A stretch of DNA of 32,058 nucleotides from Kofleriaceae bacterium (GTDB lineage Bacteria; Myxococcota_A; Polyangia; Haliangiales; Haliangiaceae): contig JAGPCY010000062.1 of the NCBI GenBank assembly GCA_018057825.1, positions 1-32,058 of the forward strand. Reading direction: 5' to 3'. Positions 6,821 to 15,091 of this stretch are shown one piece after another; the stretch's first letter is position 1, and each line of letters opens with the position of its first letter. Both the position numbers and the translations under genes were made by a program. The notes below the pieces were generated by a model. That model did no database searches, was not told where the DNA came from, and worked only from the letters and a program-made list of their open reading frames with translations.

Positions 6821-9800
6821 ATGAAGAAGCTTCTCGAACTTTGTCTCAAGTCGCGGCTCCTCGTCTTCGCCTTCGTCGTCATCGTCGCGGCGGTCGGCGT
6901 GCGCAGCGCGCAGCAGCTGCCCATCGATGCCGTCCCGGACATCACCAACGTCCAGGTGCAGGTGCTGACGAACGTGCCGGCGCTCGGTCCGGTCGACGTC
7001 GAGCGCACGATCACCTTCCCGGTCGAGTCGTCCATGAGTGGGCTCCCCGGCGTCGAGGAGATCCGCAGCGTCTCGCGCTTTGGGCTCTCGGCAGTGACGA
7101 TCGTGTTCGAAGAGGGTACCGACCTGCTGCGCGCGCGACAGCTAATCTCAGAACGTCTCGTTCAGGCGCGTGAGCGTCTTCCCGCTGGTGCTTCGCCGGA
7201 GCTTGGCCCCCTCAGCTCGGGCCTCGGAGAGATCTTTCAGTTCGAGGTGCGTGCCGACAACATGTGCCCCGCTGGTCAGCCCGACACGGAGCAGTGCTAC
7301 ACGCCGATGGAGCTTCGCTCCGTGCTCGACTGGTTCGTAGCCTACGAGCTGCGCTCAGTGCCCGGTGTCGTCGAGGTCAACTCGTTCGGCGGCGAGCTGA
7401 AGACCTACGAGGTTGAGGTCCTCCCAGACCGGCTTCGGGCGCTGAACGTCTCGCTCAACGACCTCTTCGAGGCGATCGAACGCAACAACGCCACGGCGGG
7501 TGGTGGCTATCTCGTTCGCTCCGGCGAGCAAGTGCTCGTGCGTGGCGAGGGCCGGATCCAGAGCCTCGACGAGATCGGCGACGTGCTGATCGAGACGCGC
7601 GAGGACGGCGTGCCTGTGCGGGTCCGCGATGTCGCCCGCGTCCATTTGGCGCCCCTCATTCGCCAGGGCGCAGTCACGCGCGACGGGCGAGGCGAGGTGG
7701 TGACCGGTATTGTGATGATGCTCGTCGGCGCCAACGGCCGCGAGGTCGTGGAGAACGTGAAGGCGAAGATCACGCAGATCGCGCCTTCGCTTCCGCCCGG
7801 AGTGCGCATCGACGTCTTCTACGACCGCTCCGACCTCGTGAACCGGACCATCCACACCGTCGGGAAGAATCTCGCGGAGGGCGCGCTCTTCGTCATCGCG
7901 GTGCTGTTTCTGCTGCTCGGCAGCATTCGTGGCGGACTCATCGTCGCCGCAGCCATCCCGTTCGCGATGTTGGTCGCGTTCACCGCCATGAGGGCACTCG
8001 GGCTCTCGGGAAACCTTATGAGCCTCGGAGCCATCGACTTCGGCATCGTGGTCGACGGCTCCATCATCGTCGTGGAGAACGCCGTCGTGCACTTGGCGGC
8101 CGCAGCACGCGGGCAGAAACGCCCGATGACCTACGGCGAGGCGGCGGATGTGGTGCTCAACTCCACGCTCGACGTGCGCAAGGCCGCGCTCTTCGGCGAG
8201 GCAATCATCGTGATCGTCTACATCCCGATCCTCACCCTCGCGGGAGTCGAGGGGAAGATGTTCAAGCCGATGGCCATCACGGTGCTGTTCGCGCTGCTCG
8301 GTGCGTTCGTCGCCTCCCTGACTTTCGTGCCGGTGCTGGTGGCCACGTTCCTGCGGCAGCACACCGAGGAGAAGGAGCCGTTCATCGTGCGGCTTCTACA
8401 CCGAGTGTACCCGCGCCTCCTCGCCCCGCTGATGAAGGCCCCGAAGAAGGTCATCGCCGTGTCGCTCGTCTTGCTCGCGGCGAGTGGCGTCTTGGCCTCG
8501 CGCATGGGCGCAGAGTTCGTTCCGCGACTCGACGAAGGAGCCATCGCGATTCAGATCCTCCGACTGCCGAGCGTTTCGCTCGAGGAGAGCGTGCAGAGCG
8601 CGACGCGCTTCGAGCGGGTCATTCGCGAGTTTCCCGAGGTCGTCACCGTGGTATCGAAGACCGGGCGAGCGGAGATCGCGACTGACCCCATGGGCGTGGA
8701 GCTGTCGGACTGCATCGTCATTCTGAAGCCCCAGGACCAGTGGACGACGGCGCACACGCGCGAAGAGCTGATTCAACGCATGTCCGCGCGCTTCGCTGAC
8801 GCGCTGCCTGGGCTCGGGTTCTCGTTCTCTCAGCCCATCGAGTTGCGCATGGCCGAGCTGATCAGCGGCACGCGCTCGGACGTTGCGATCACGATCTACG
8901 GCGACGACCTCGCGACGCTCGAGCGGCTCAGCCTGCAGGTGCAAGGCGTCGTTCGCGGCATTCCCGGTGCGTCCGACGTACGTGGTGAGCAACTCGCCGG
9001 GTTGCCGACGCTGGAGGTGACCGTCGACCGCGCAGCCGCCTCACGCTACGGCATCTCGGTGCGCGATGCCCTCGACGCCATCGAAGCACTCGGCGGACGG
9101 AACGTTGGTGAGGTGTACGAGGGCGAGCGCCGCTTCCGCCTGCAGGTGCGGGTACCGTCGGGGCTGCGAGACGACATCGACCAAGTGCGAAACCTCCCCG
9201 TGAGCGGCCAGAGCGGCCCGCTGGTGCCGCTTGGACAGATCGCGAGCATCCAGATCGTGGACTCGCCAGCCAGCGTGAGCCGCGAGGCCGTTCGTCGGCG
9301 CACGAACGTGGAGGCCAACGTGCGCGGTCGCGACCTGGCGTCGTTCGTCGGTGAGGCGCAGGCGCGAGTGCGCGACCAGGTGCAGATGCCACCCGGCTAC
9401 GTCGTGCAATGGGGTGGGCAGTTCGAGAACCTGAGTGCCGCGTCGGAACGCCTCGCAGTGGCTGTCCCCGTCGCACTCGGGCTCATCTTCATCCTGCTCT
9501 ACATGGCGTTTGGTCAGCTCAAGCCCGCGCTGCTCATCTACCTCAACGTGCCGTTCGCCGCCGTGGGCGGCGTGTTCCTTCTGGCCCTGCGGGGCATGCC
9601 GTTCTCCATCAGCGCCGCGATCGGGTTCATCGCGCTCTTCGGCATCGCGGTGCTCAACGGCGTCGTGCTTCTCACGACTATCAAGAAGCTACGAGAGCAA
9701 GGCAAGTCACCGCTCGAAGCTGCGCAGGAAGGGGCGGAGTCTCGGTTGCGAGCCGTCGTGATGACGGCGACCGTTGCCGCCCTCGGCTTCATCCCCATGG

Positions 9801-10015
9801 CGCTCTCGTCCAGCGCCGGCGCGGAGGTGCAGCGGCCTCTCGCCACCGTGGTCATCGGTGGTCTCGTGAGTGCGACCTTCCTGACCTTGTTCGTCCTTCC
9901 GACCGTCTACGCTTTCGTCTACCGCAAGGAGCAACTGCCACCTCCGGACGGCGCGGCGGGCGGCCCGCCGCTCGAGGAGTCGAGCGGCATCGCGCTTGCC
10001 GGGGGACCGGCATGA
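6821..10015 (+). CDS. czcA: Heavy-metal efflux RND pump, CzcA type
   Basis: A 1064-residue inner-membrane proton antiporter of the HME-RND family, the usual length. Twelve membrane segments and two large periplasmic loops are apparent. The diagnostic motif in the fourth segment reads DFGIVVDGSIIVVEN (D406, D412, E419), which matches the divalent-cation (Zn/Co/Cd) class rather than the Cu/Ag CusA class. N-terminal PIDAVPDITNVQVQVLT is also typical. A Cys pair, C149 and C159, lies in a small insertion of the first periplasmic loop. The start at 6821 is chosen because MKKLLELCLKSRLLVF is the normal RND N-terminus and GAGGGA precedes it. A longer in-frame form would overlap the adaptor gene. The stop overlaps the next ATG (ATGA). 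Substrate class is inferred from the motif. Confidence 0.95.
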   Translation: MKKLLELCLKSRLLVFAFVVIVAAVGVRSAQQLPIDAVPDITNVQVQVLTNVPALGPVDVERTITFPVESSMSGLPGVEEIRSVSRFGLSAVTIVFEEGTDLLRARQLISERLVQARERLPAGASPELGPLSSGLGEIFQFEVRADNMCPAGQPDTEQCYTPMELRSVLDWFVAYELRSVPGVVEVNSFGGELKTYEVEVLPDRLRALNVSLNDLFEAIERNNATAGGGYLVRSGEQVLVRGEGRIQSLDEIGDVLIETREDGVPVRVRDVARVHLAPLIRQGAVTRDGRGEVVTGIVMMLVGANGREVVENVKAKITQIAPSLPPGVRIDVFYDRSDLVNRTIHTVGKNLAEGALFVIAVLFLLLGSIRGGLIVAAAIPFAMLVAFTAMRALGLSGNLMSLGAIDFGIVVDGSIIVVENAVVHLAAAARGQKRPMTYGEAADVVLNSTLDVRKAALFGEAIIVIVYIPILTLAGVEGKMFKPMAITVLFALLGAFVASLTFVPVLVATFLRQHTEEKEPFIVRLLHRVYPRLLAPLMKAPKKVIAVSLVLLAASGVLASRMGAEFVPRLDEGAIAIQILRLPSVSLEESVQSATRFERVIREFPEVVTVVSKTGRAEIATDPMGVELSDCIVILKPQDQWTTAHTREELIQRMSARFADALPGLGFSFSQPIELRMAELISGTRSDVAITIYGDDLATLERLSLQVQGVVRGIPGASDVRGEQLAGLPTLEVTVDRAAASRYGISVRDALDAIEALGGRNVGEVYEGERRFRLQVRVPSGLRDDIDQVRNLPVSGQSGPLVPLGQIASIQIVDSPASVSREAVRRRTNVEANVRGRDLASFVGEAQARVRDQVQMPPGYVVQWGGQFENLSAASERLAVAVPVALGLIFILLYMAFGQLKPALLIYLNVPFAAVGGVFLLALRGMPFSISAAIGFIALFGIAVLNGVVLLTTIKKLREQGKSPLEAAQEGAESRLRAVVMTATVAALGFIPMALSSSAGAEVQRPLATVVIGGLVSATFLTLFVLPTVYAFVYRKEQLPPPDGAAGGPPLEESSGIALAGGPA

Positions 10016-12459
10016 AGAAGCACAAGCTCGACCTCGAACTTGTTCTTCCCAACGAGGGCGCTGGCTGTGACGCCTGCGTTGCGCGCCTCGTCGACACTGT
10101 TGGTGCCGCGCATGGCATCGTGCGTGTTCACGTGGATCGCGATGATCCCCTGCGCCCTAAGCTGTGCCTCCACTACGACCCTACGTCGGTGCGTCTCGAG
10201 GAGATTGAGGCGCTCGTTCAGAGCGCGGGTGCCTCGCTGAAAGCACGCTACGAGCATCTGTCAGCGCCTGCGGTTGGTCTGCGACACGAACGGCAGGCGA
10301 GGCTTGTCGAGGGTGTATTCGCCAAGCAGCCGGGCGTGTGGCACGCGTCAGTGGCCTTCGGCTCGAGGCGCCTCTACGTCGAGTTCGATCCCGCCAAGAC
10401 CAATCGAGAGACGCTGTTCGCGGTCGCCGCCAAGGCAGGGATTGTCTCGTTCACTGAGACGGCGTCTCCGGCGGCGGCCGCTGCGGAGCACGACGAGCAC
10501 GAGCACGAGCATGGGGGACCGTTCGGCGAACGCTCCGAGCTCGTCTTCAGCCTCGCCTGCGGTGCGCTGACCGGCATCGGCTGGGGCCTCGAGAAGGCGG
10601 GCATCGCCCCGGCCATCACGACAAGCCTCTTCGTGCTTGCGTACGTCCTCGGGGCCTGGTTCACAGTCAAGGAGGTCGTCGTCGCGCTCCGTGCGCGCAA
10701 GTTCGAGATCGACTTCCTCATGCTGCTGGCGGCGATCGGCGCGGCCATCCTCGGCGAGTGGTTCGAGGGTGCTCTCCTGCTGTTTCTCTTCACCCTCGGT
10801 CACGGGCTCGAGGGCTACGCGATGCGCCGCGCCCGCAATGCCATCGGTGCGCTGGCGAAGCTCGTCCCGGAGACTGCGCTGCGCATCGATGACGACGGCC
10901 GCGAGGCAGAGGTGGGAGTTGCCGAGCTCGTGGTGGGTGATCGCATCTTGGTCAAACCCAACACGCGCATCCCAGCGGACGGGTTCGTTAGCGCTGGTTC
11001 GAGCAGCGTGAATCAAGCACCGATCACGGGAGAGAGCGTCCCCGTCGACAAGCGCTCCGTTCCTGATGTCGAGGCTGCTTTGGTCGCGCCCGAAGCGCTG
11101 GACGCGGAGCACCGCGTGTTCGCCGGCACCATCAGCGGGGCAGCGGCGCTCACCGCCGTGGTCACGAAGACCGCGAGCGAGAGCACCCTCGCTCGCGTCG
11201 TGAAGTTGGTCGCCGAGGCCGAGACGCAGAAGTCGCCAACGCAGCAGTTCACGGACCGCTTCGAGCGGGCGTTCGTCCCCATCATCCTCGTGTTCGTCGT
11301 AGGGCTACTCTTCGCGTGGGTCGTGGTCGACGAACCCTTCGCGCGCAGCTTCTATCGGGCCATGGCGGTACTCGTGGCCGCGAGCCCATGCGCACTCGCC
11401 ATCGCGACTCCAAGCGCCGTGCTGTCGGGCGTTGCGCGAGCGGCGCGGGGAGGCGTGCTCGTGAGGGGCGGCGCACACCTAGAGTCGCTCGGGTTGGTTC
11501 GCGCGATCGCCTTCGATAAGACCGGGACGCTCACCGAAGGAAAACCTCGTCTCACCGACGTGATCACCGTCGACGGTGCGCCGGAGGATGAGTTGCTCGC
11601 GGTGGCGGTGGCGGTCGAGAGGCGCTCCGACCATCCGCTCGCGAGCGCGATCGTGGAAGGCGTGGGTGCGCGGCGTCCTGGGCTCCCGGCGATGGAAGCC
11701 TCGGGTGTGGAGGCAGTGATCGGCTATGGAGTCCGCGCGACGGTGGGCGGTGCCGAGGTGGCGATCGGCAAGCCGGGCCTGTTCACGCGGGACGGTGCGC
11801 TGCCGCAGAGCGTCGCCGACGCCGTGCGCAAGCTGCAGAACGAGGGTCGTACGGTCATGGTCGTTCGATTGGGAGGCCGCTTCCTCGGCGTCCTAGGCGT
11901 GATGGATACCCCTCGTGAGAGTGCCCGGGCGGTTGTCACGGAGCTGCACGCGCTCGGCATCGAACAGACGATCATGCTGACCGGCGACAATCAGCGAGTG
12001 GCGGATGCCGTCGCGAAGCACGTCGGCATCCGCGTCGCACGCGGGGACCTGTTGCCGGAGCAGAAGGTCGCTGCCATCGCGGATCTGGCAAAGTCGAAGA
12101 GCCGAGTCGCGATGGTGGGTGACGGTGTGAACGACGCGCCGGCGATGGCCAACGCCACGGTGGGGATCGCGATGGGTGCGGGCGGGTCCGACGTCGCGCT
12201 CGAGACCGCTGACGTCGCACTGATGGCTGACGACCTCCGCGCGTTGCCCTTCGCCGTGGGGCTCAGCCGCGCCGCCCGCAGCATCATCCGGCAGAACCTC
12301 TGGGCGAGTCTCGGCATGGTGGCGTTCCTCGTCCCCGCGACCATCTTCGGCTTCGCCAAGATCGGCGTCGCGGTCGCGCTGCACGAAGGCTCGACCTTGC
12401 TCGTCGTCGCGAACGCGCTGAGGCTCCTGGCGTACGAACATCGACCTGGAGCAACATGA
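10012..12459 (+). CDS. P1B-4-type heavy-metal translocating P-type ATPase
   Basis: An 815-residue inner-membrane pump that exports divalent metal from the cytoplasm using ATP. The first HMA domain keeps its metal pair in GAGCDAC (C19, C22). A second HMA-like region (about 91-150) has lost its CxxC. A His-rich linker, HDEHEHEHGG, is at 160-169. The actuator motif TGES is at 339-342 and the phosphorylated D502 is in DKTGTLT. The hinge GDGVNDAPA follows. The membrane metal site is SPC (458-460) with HEGST near 791-795, the signature pair of the P1B-4 group (CzcP/CoaT-like; Zn, Cd, Co or Fe). It is translationally coupled to czcA and to the methyltransferase by 4-bp overlaps. It probably feeds periplasmic metal to the RND pump. 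Confidence 0.94.
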   Translation: MKKHKLDLELVLPNEGAGCDACVARLVDTVGAAHGIVRVHVDRDDPLRPKLCLHYDPTSVRLEEIEALVQSAGASLKARYEHLSAPAVGLRHERQARLVEGVFAKQPGVWHASVAFGSRRLYVEFDPAKTNRETLFAVAAKAGIVSFTETASPAAAAAEHDEHEHEHGGPFGERSELVFSLACGALTGIGWGLEKAGIAPAITTSLFVLAYVLGAWFTVKEVVVALRARKFEIDFLMLLAAIGAAILGEWFEGALLLFLFTLGHGLEGYAMRRARNAIGALAKLVPETALRIDDDGREAEVGVAELVVGDRILVKPNTRIPADGFVSAGSSSVNQAPITGESVPVDKRSVPDVEAALVAPEALDAEHRVFAGTISGAAALTAVVTKTASESTLARVVKLVAEAETQKSPTQQFTDRFERAFVPIILVFVVGLLFAWVVVDEPFARSFYRAMAVLVAASPCALAIATPSAVLSGVARAARGGVLVRGGAHLESLGLVRAIAFDKTGTLTEGKPRLTDVITVDGAPEDELLAVAVAVERRSDHPLASAIVEGVGARRPGLPAMEASGVEAVIGYGVRATVGGAEVAIGKPGLFTRDGALPQSVADAVRKLQNEGRTVMVVRLGGRFLGVLGVMDTPRESARAVVTELHALGIEQTIMLTGDNQRVADAVAKHVGIRVARGDLLPEQKVAAIADLAKSKSRVAMVGDGVNDAPAMANATVGIAMGAGGSDVALETADVALMADDLRALPFAVGLSRAARSIIRQNLWASLGMVAFLVPATIFGFAKIGVAVALHEGSTLLVVANALRLLAYEHRPGAT

Positions 12460-13082
12460 CGGACGGGGACCGCAGCTACTGGGACAAGCACGCGAAGAAC
12501 TACGACCGCTCGATGTCGCTCCTCGGACGGCCGATCCCCAGAATGGTCGAACTGGCCGGGGAAGCGACTCGCGGCCTGGGCCGCGTGCTCGAGGTCGCGG
12601 CCGGCACCGGCCTCGTCACACCCGCGCTCGCCGCTGGCGCAGAGGAGGTCATCGCCACCGACTACTCGGCGGCGATGGTCGCCGAGCTTGAGCGGCGCGT
12701 GCGGGGCGCCGGGGTGGCGAACGTGCGATGCGAGCAAGCGGACCTCTACGCCCTCCGCTTCGACCACGGATCGTTCGACGCGGTCGTCGCGGCGAACGTC
12801 CTCCACCTCGTGCCGGACCTGACCGGGGCCCTGGCTGCGCTTCGACGCGTGGTGAAGCCGGGCGGGCGGGTCATCGTTCCGACCTTCTGCCACGACGAAA
12901 CGGCCCTCTCGTGGGTCGTCTCGAGGGCGCTGGCCGTGACCGGCTTCCCGGGCCACCGGCGCTTCACGGCGAGGTCCCTCCGGCAGGCCGTCGAAGATGC
13001 CGGCGTTCGCGTGGCCCGGAGCGAAACGCTGCCAGGGCTCATCCCGATCGGCTACGTCGAGGGGACGTTCGGGCCGCGGTGA
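12456..13082 (+). CDS. Class I SAM-dependent methyltransferase (UbiE/Methyltransf_11 type)
   Basis: A 208-residue cytoplasmic enzyme with a Rossmann-like SAM fold. Motif I is LEVAAGTGLV (about 45-54), the acidic residue after the second strand is in IATDYSAAM, the DxF/DxV-type motif is DAVVAANVLHLV, and the post-motif loop is KPGGRVIVPTF. It resembles small-molecule methyltransferases, but the substrate cannot be read from sequence. The ATG overlaps the stop of the metal ATPase gene by 4 bp, so it is the last translationally coupled member of the metal operon. It might methylate a metal, a metalloid, a metallophore or a quinone. No arsenite-methyltransferase cysteine set is visible. Confidence 0.85.
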   Translation: MTDGDRSYWDKHAKNYDRSMSLLGRPIPRMVELAGEATRGLGRVLEVAAGTGLVTPALAAGAEEVIATDYSAAMVAELERRVRGAGVANVRCEQADLYALRFDHGSFDAVVAANVLHLVPDLTGALAALRRVVKPGGRVIVPTFCHDETALSWVVSRALAVTGFPGHRRFTARSLRQAVEDAGVRVARSETLPGLIPIGYVEGTFGPR

Positions 13083-13203
13083 CCGCGCGGCCGTTTCGCC
13101 CGTGTGGCGCCCACCGCCGCCGTGGCGCCGATCAGGCCGAACCTCGCTCAGGAGCCGCGCGAGCGGCCAACGTGCGCGCAGCAGTCGCGCTTGGCCCCGC
13201 ACC

Positions 13204-13223
13204 CGCGACGGGACGGCGCGAAC
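13204..13223 (+). repeat. Candidate left inverted repeat of the IS3 element
   Basis: CGCGACGGGACGGCGCGAAC read inward. Its partner, the complement of 14641-14660, shares the first 11 bases and the final GAAC. It lies 84 bp before orfA. Confidence 0.45.
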
Positions 13224-13307
13224 TGGAGAGAGCGTCCCGGCCTGTGTCCTGCCTCGGTCGGAACGTGACGGGCGAGCAGCCGTGCTACTCACACGGCGAG
13301 GAGCCCG

Positions 13308-13640
13308 ATGGTCATGTCGAAGAAGCGAACCCGCCGCAACTACACGATCGAGCAGAAGGTCGAGATCCTGCGCCGCCACCTGGTCGACAAGGTGCCGGTC
13401 TCGGACCTGTGCAACGAGCTGGGGATCCAGCCCAGCGTGTTCTACCAGTGGCAGCGCCAGGTCCACGACAACCTGGCCGGCGCGCTGATGCCACCGCCGG
13501 CGGTCGGGCCGAGCCAGCGCGAGAAGGAGCTCGCGGCCGAGAATGCGCGGCTCAAGGCCCAGCTCGCGAAGAAGGACGGCGTGATCGCCGAGATCGCGGC
13601 GGAGTACACGCAGCTAAAAAAAGAGCTTGGGGAGCCCTGA
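13308..13640 (+). CDS. IS3-family transposase OrfA (DNA-binding subunit)
   Basis: A 110-residue protein with an N-terminal helix-turn-helix of the HTH_Tnp_1 type (RNYTIEQKVEILRRHL through DLCNELGIQPSVFYQWQRQ) and a C-terminal leucine-zipper-like coil (about 72-105: KELAAENARLKAQLAKKDGVIAEIAAEYTQLKKEL). In this family OrfA binds the element ends and modulates transposition. GAGGAG precedes the ATG, and a second ATG two codons later is also possible. The A7 run near its end feeds ribosomes into orfB. Confidence 0.9.
   Translation: MVMSKKRTRRNYTIEQKVEILRRHLVDKVPVSDLCNELGIQPSVFYQWQRQVHDNLAGALMPPPAVGPSQREKELAAENARLKAQLAKKDGVIAEIAAEYTQLKKELGEP
13616..13622 (+). other. Programmed -1 ribosomal frameshift site
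   Basis: A run of seven A, read in the OrfA frame as A-AAA-AAA and followed by G. Slipping back one base here joins OrfA (..QLKK) to the OrfB frame (RAWGALTGRW..). OrfB has no good start codon of its own before its conserved region, so frameshifting is the likely way to make the OrfAB transposase, as in other IS3 elements. Confidence 0.75.
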
Positions 13641-14608
13641 CCGGCCGCTGGGTTCCCCATGACACGCGCGACACCGTCGTCGACTTCGTCGGCGAGTGGT
13701 CGGCCAAGACCGAGCTCCCGTCCGACCGCTTCGTCGCCTGGATCGGCATCGCCCGCGGCAAGTTCTTCGCTTGGCGCAAGCGCTACGGCAAGGCGAACGA
13801 GCACAACGCCCTGGTGCCGCGCGATCACTGGCTCACCGACGAGGAAAAACAGGCGATCATCGCCTTCCACGACAAGTTCCCGCTCGAGGGCTACCGCCGT
13901 CTGACCTTCATGATGATCGACGCTGACGTCGCCGCCGCCAGCGCGTCGAGCGTTTACCGCGTGCTCTCCCGGGCCGGTCTGCTCGACCGGTGGAACCCCA
14001 AGCCGACCAAGAAGGGCACCGGCTTCGTGCAGCCGCTTCGCGCACACGAGCATTGGCACATCGACGTCGCGTACCTGAATCTCGGCGGCACGTTCTACTA
14101 CTTGTGCTCGATCCTCGACGGTGCGAGCCGTGCGATCGTCCACTGGGAGATCCGCGAAGCGATGACCGAGGTCGACGTCGAGTGCATCTTGCTTCGCGCG
14201 CGCGAGCGGCACCCCGACGCGCGCCCGCGCGTGATCTCCGACAACGGACCGCAGTTCATCGCCAAGGACTTCAAGGAGTTCATCCGCCTCACCGGCATGA
14301 CCCACGTCCGCACCTCGCCGTACTACCCGCAGTCCAACGGCAAGATCGAGCGCTGGCACAAGACCATCAAGTCCGACGCGATCCGGCCCGGCCAGCCCGC
14401 CACTCTCGACGAGGCCCGCGCGCTCGTCGCCCGCTGGGTCGAGCACTACAACACCATCCGCCTGCACAGCGCGATCGGCTACATCACCCCGGCCGATTTC
14501 CTCGCCGGCCGTTCGGCTGCCATCTGGGCCGCCCGCGACCGCAAGCTCGAGGCCGCGCGCGAAGCCCGCGCTGCCCGCCGCGCCGCCGCCTACCAAGAGG
14601 CGGCATGA
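13622..14608 (+). CDS. IS3-family transposase OrfB (catalytic part of OrfAB)
   Basis: About 328 residues downstream of the frameshift point. An HTH_21-like segment (LEGYRRLTFMMIDADVAAASASSVYRVLSRAGLL) precedes the rve integrase core. The DDE triad is visible as HIDVAYL, SDNGPQF and SNGKIERWHK. The frame stays open through a basic, Ala/Arg-rich tail, so the enzyme looks intact. The start given is the frameshift point, not an initiation codon. Confidence 0.9.
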   Translation, partial: RAWGALTGRWVPHDTRDTVVDFVGEWSAKTELPSDRFVAWIGIARGKFFAWRKRYGKANEHNALVPRDHWLTDEEKQAIIAFHDKFPLEGYRRLTFMMIDADVAAASASSVYRVLSRAGLLDRWNPKPTKKGTGFVQPLRAHEHWHIDVAYLNLGGTFYYLCSILDGASRAIVHWEIREAMTEVDVECILLRARERHPDARPRVISDNGPQFIAKDFKEFIRLTGMTHVRTSPYYPQSNGKIERWHKTIKSDAIRPGQPATLDEARALVARWVEHYNTIRLHSAIGYITPADFLAGRSAAIWAARDRKLEAAREARAARRAAAYQEAA

Positions 14609-14640
14609 ATTCCTCTCCATCCACCTTCGATCTGCGTATC

Positions 14641-14660
14641 GTTCAACCTGTCCCGTCGCG
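14641..14660 (-). repeat. Candidate right inverted repeat of the IS3 element
   Basis: Read on the minus strand it begins CGCGACGGGACAGG and ends GAAC, pairing with 13204-13223. It lies 32 bp after the orfB stop. Confidence 0.45.
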
Positions 14661-14665
14661 TTCAC

Positions 14666-14830
14666 GCCGAACCTATACAGGAGCTTCTGGGGCCGATAAG
14701 CAGTCCCTACCGTTACGAGGGAATCTGGGGCCTCCCCATCCCTATCGGGCAGCTCATCCTCACCTACCTGCGTGCCCTGCTCGGTGACCCGGCCGAGGCA
14801 TCGCCGCCATCGTCGCCGCCCACCCCCTGA
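14666..14830 (+). pseudogene. Possible C-terminal remnant of an unrecognised gene
   Basis: A short frame ending at TGA (14828-14830) reads AEPIQELLGPISS, then YEGIWGLPIPIGQL and ILTYLRALLGDPAE. It looks protein-like but has no start codon, because it begins at the right end of the IS3 element. I cannot name it. It may be the 3' end of a gene cut by the insertion; no matching 5' part was recognised on the left side. Confidence 0.25.
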
Positions 14831-15091
14831 CGTTGTGCACGGTCTCGGTTCGGCGACGCAGCCGGCCGGCTTGCGAGGACGACGCGATCGGGCGCTGACT
14901 GCGGCGACGGCCGTGGTCCGCGGCGTCCGGGACGCGTATGGGTTCGTCGACGAGTCCGACCCGGCGCTTGGGCCGGACGCCGGATCGATGCCGGTGCCAT
15001 CGCACGCGGCGGCGGCGCGGCAGCCCGGGATGCTCACGGCCGCGGGGGAAGGCGCGTGCTGCTGCCGCCCGGCGGACCTCGCCAGGGCCCG
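14831..15091. other. Stretch without a supported gene
   Basis: GC-rich sequence between the IS3 region and the end of the kinase/pseudokinase gene. Several frames are open only because stop codons are rare at this GC. I see no conserved motif, RNA gene or clear hairpin. Confidence 0.4.

Larger units (their letters stand above)
13204..14660 (+). mobile_element. IS3-family insertion sequence
   Basis: The element carries overlapping orfA and orfB with a slippery A7 tract. Candidate terminal inverted repeats are 13204-13223 and the complement of 14641-14660. Both begin CGCGACGGGAC when read inward and match at about 16 of 20 positions. The length of about 1.46 kb fits the family. The ends do not begin with the usual TG, and no target duplication is evident, so the exact boundaries are uncertain by some bases. 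Confidence 0.6.

Noticed and set aside
7355-8362. Minus-strand 335-codon open frame inside the RND pump gene
   Set aside because: Its His/Asp/Arg-rich composition is that of a complementary-strand shadow. The plus strand encodes an intact CzcA-type pump.
12728-13621. OrfB frame extended upstream into the methyltransferase gene
   Set aside because: The upstream part has no transposase similarity. OrfB is reached by a frameshift at the A7 tract inside OrfA.
13136-14684. GCCGAACCT...CAGGAGC present on both flanks of the IS3 element as a possible long target duplication
   Set aside because: The two copies (13136-13155 and 14666-14684) differ in the middle and in spacing, and the left copy is about 50 bp from the inverted repeat. 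Chance similarity in GC-rich DNA is more likely.
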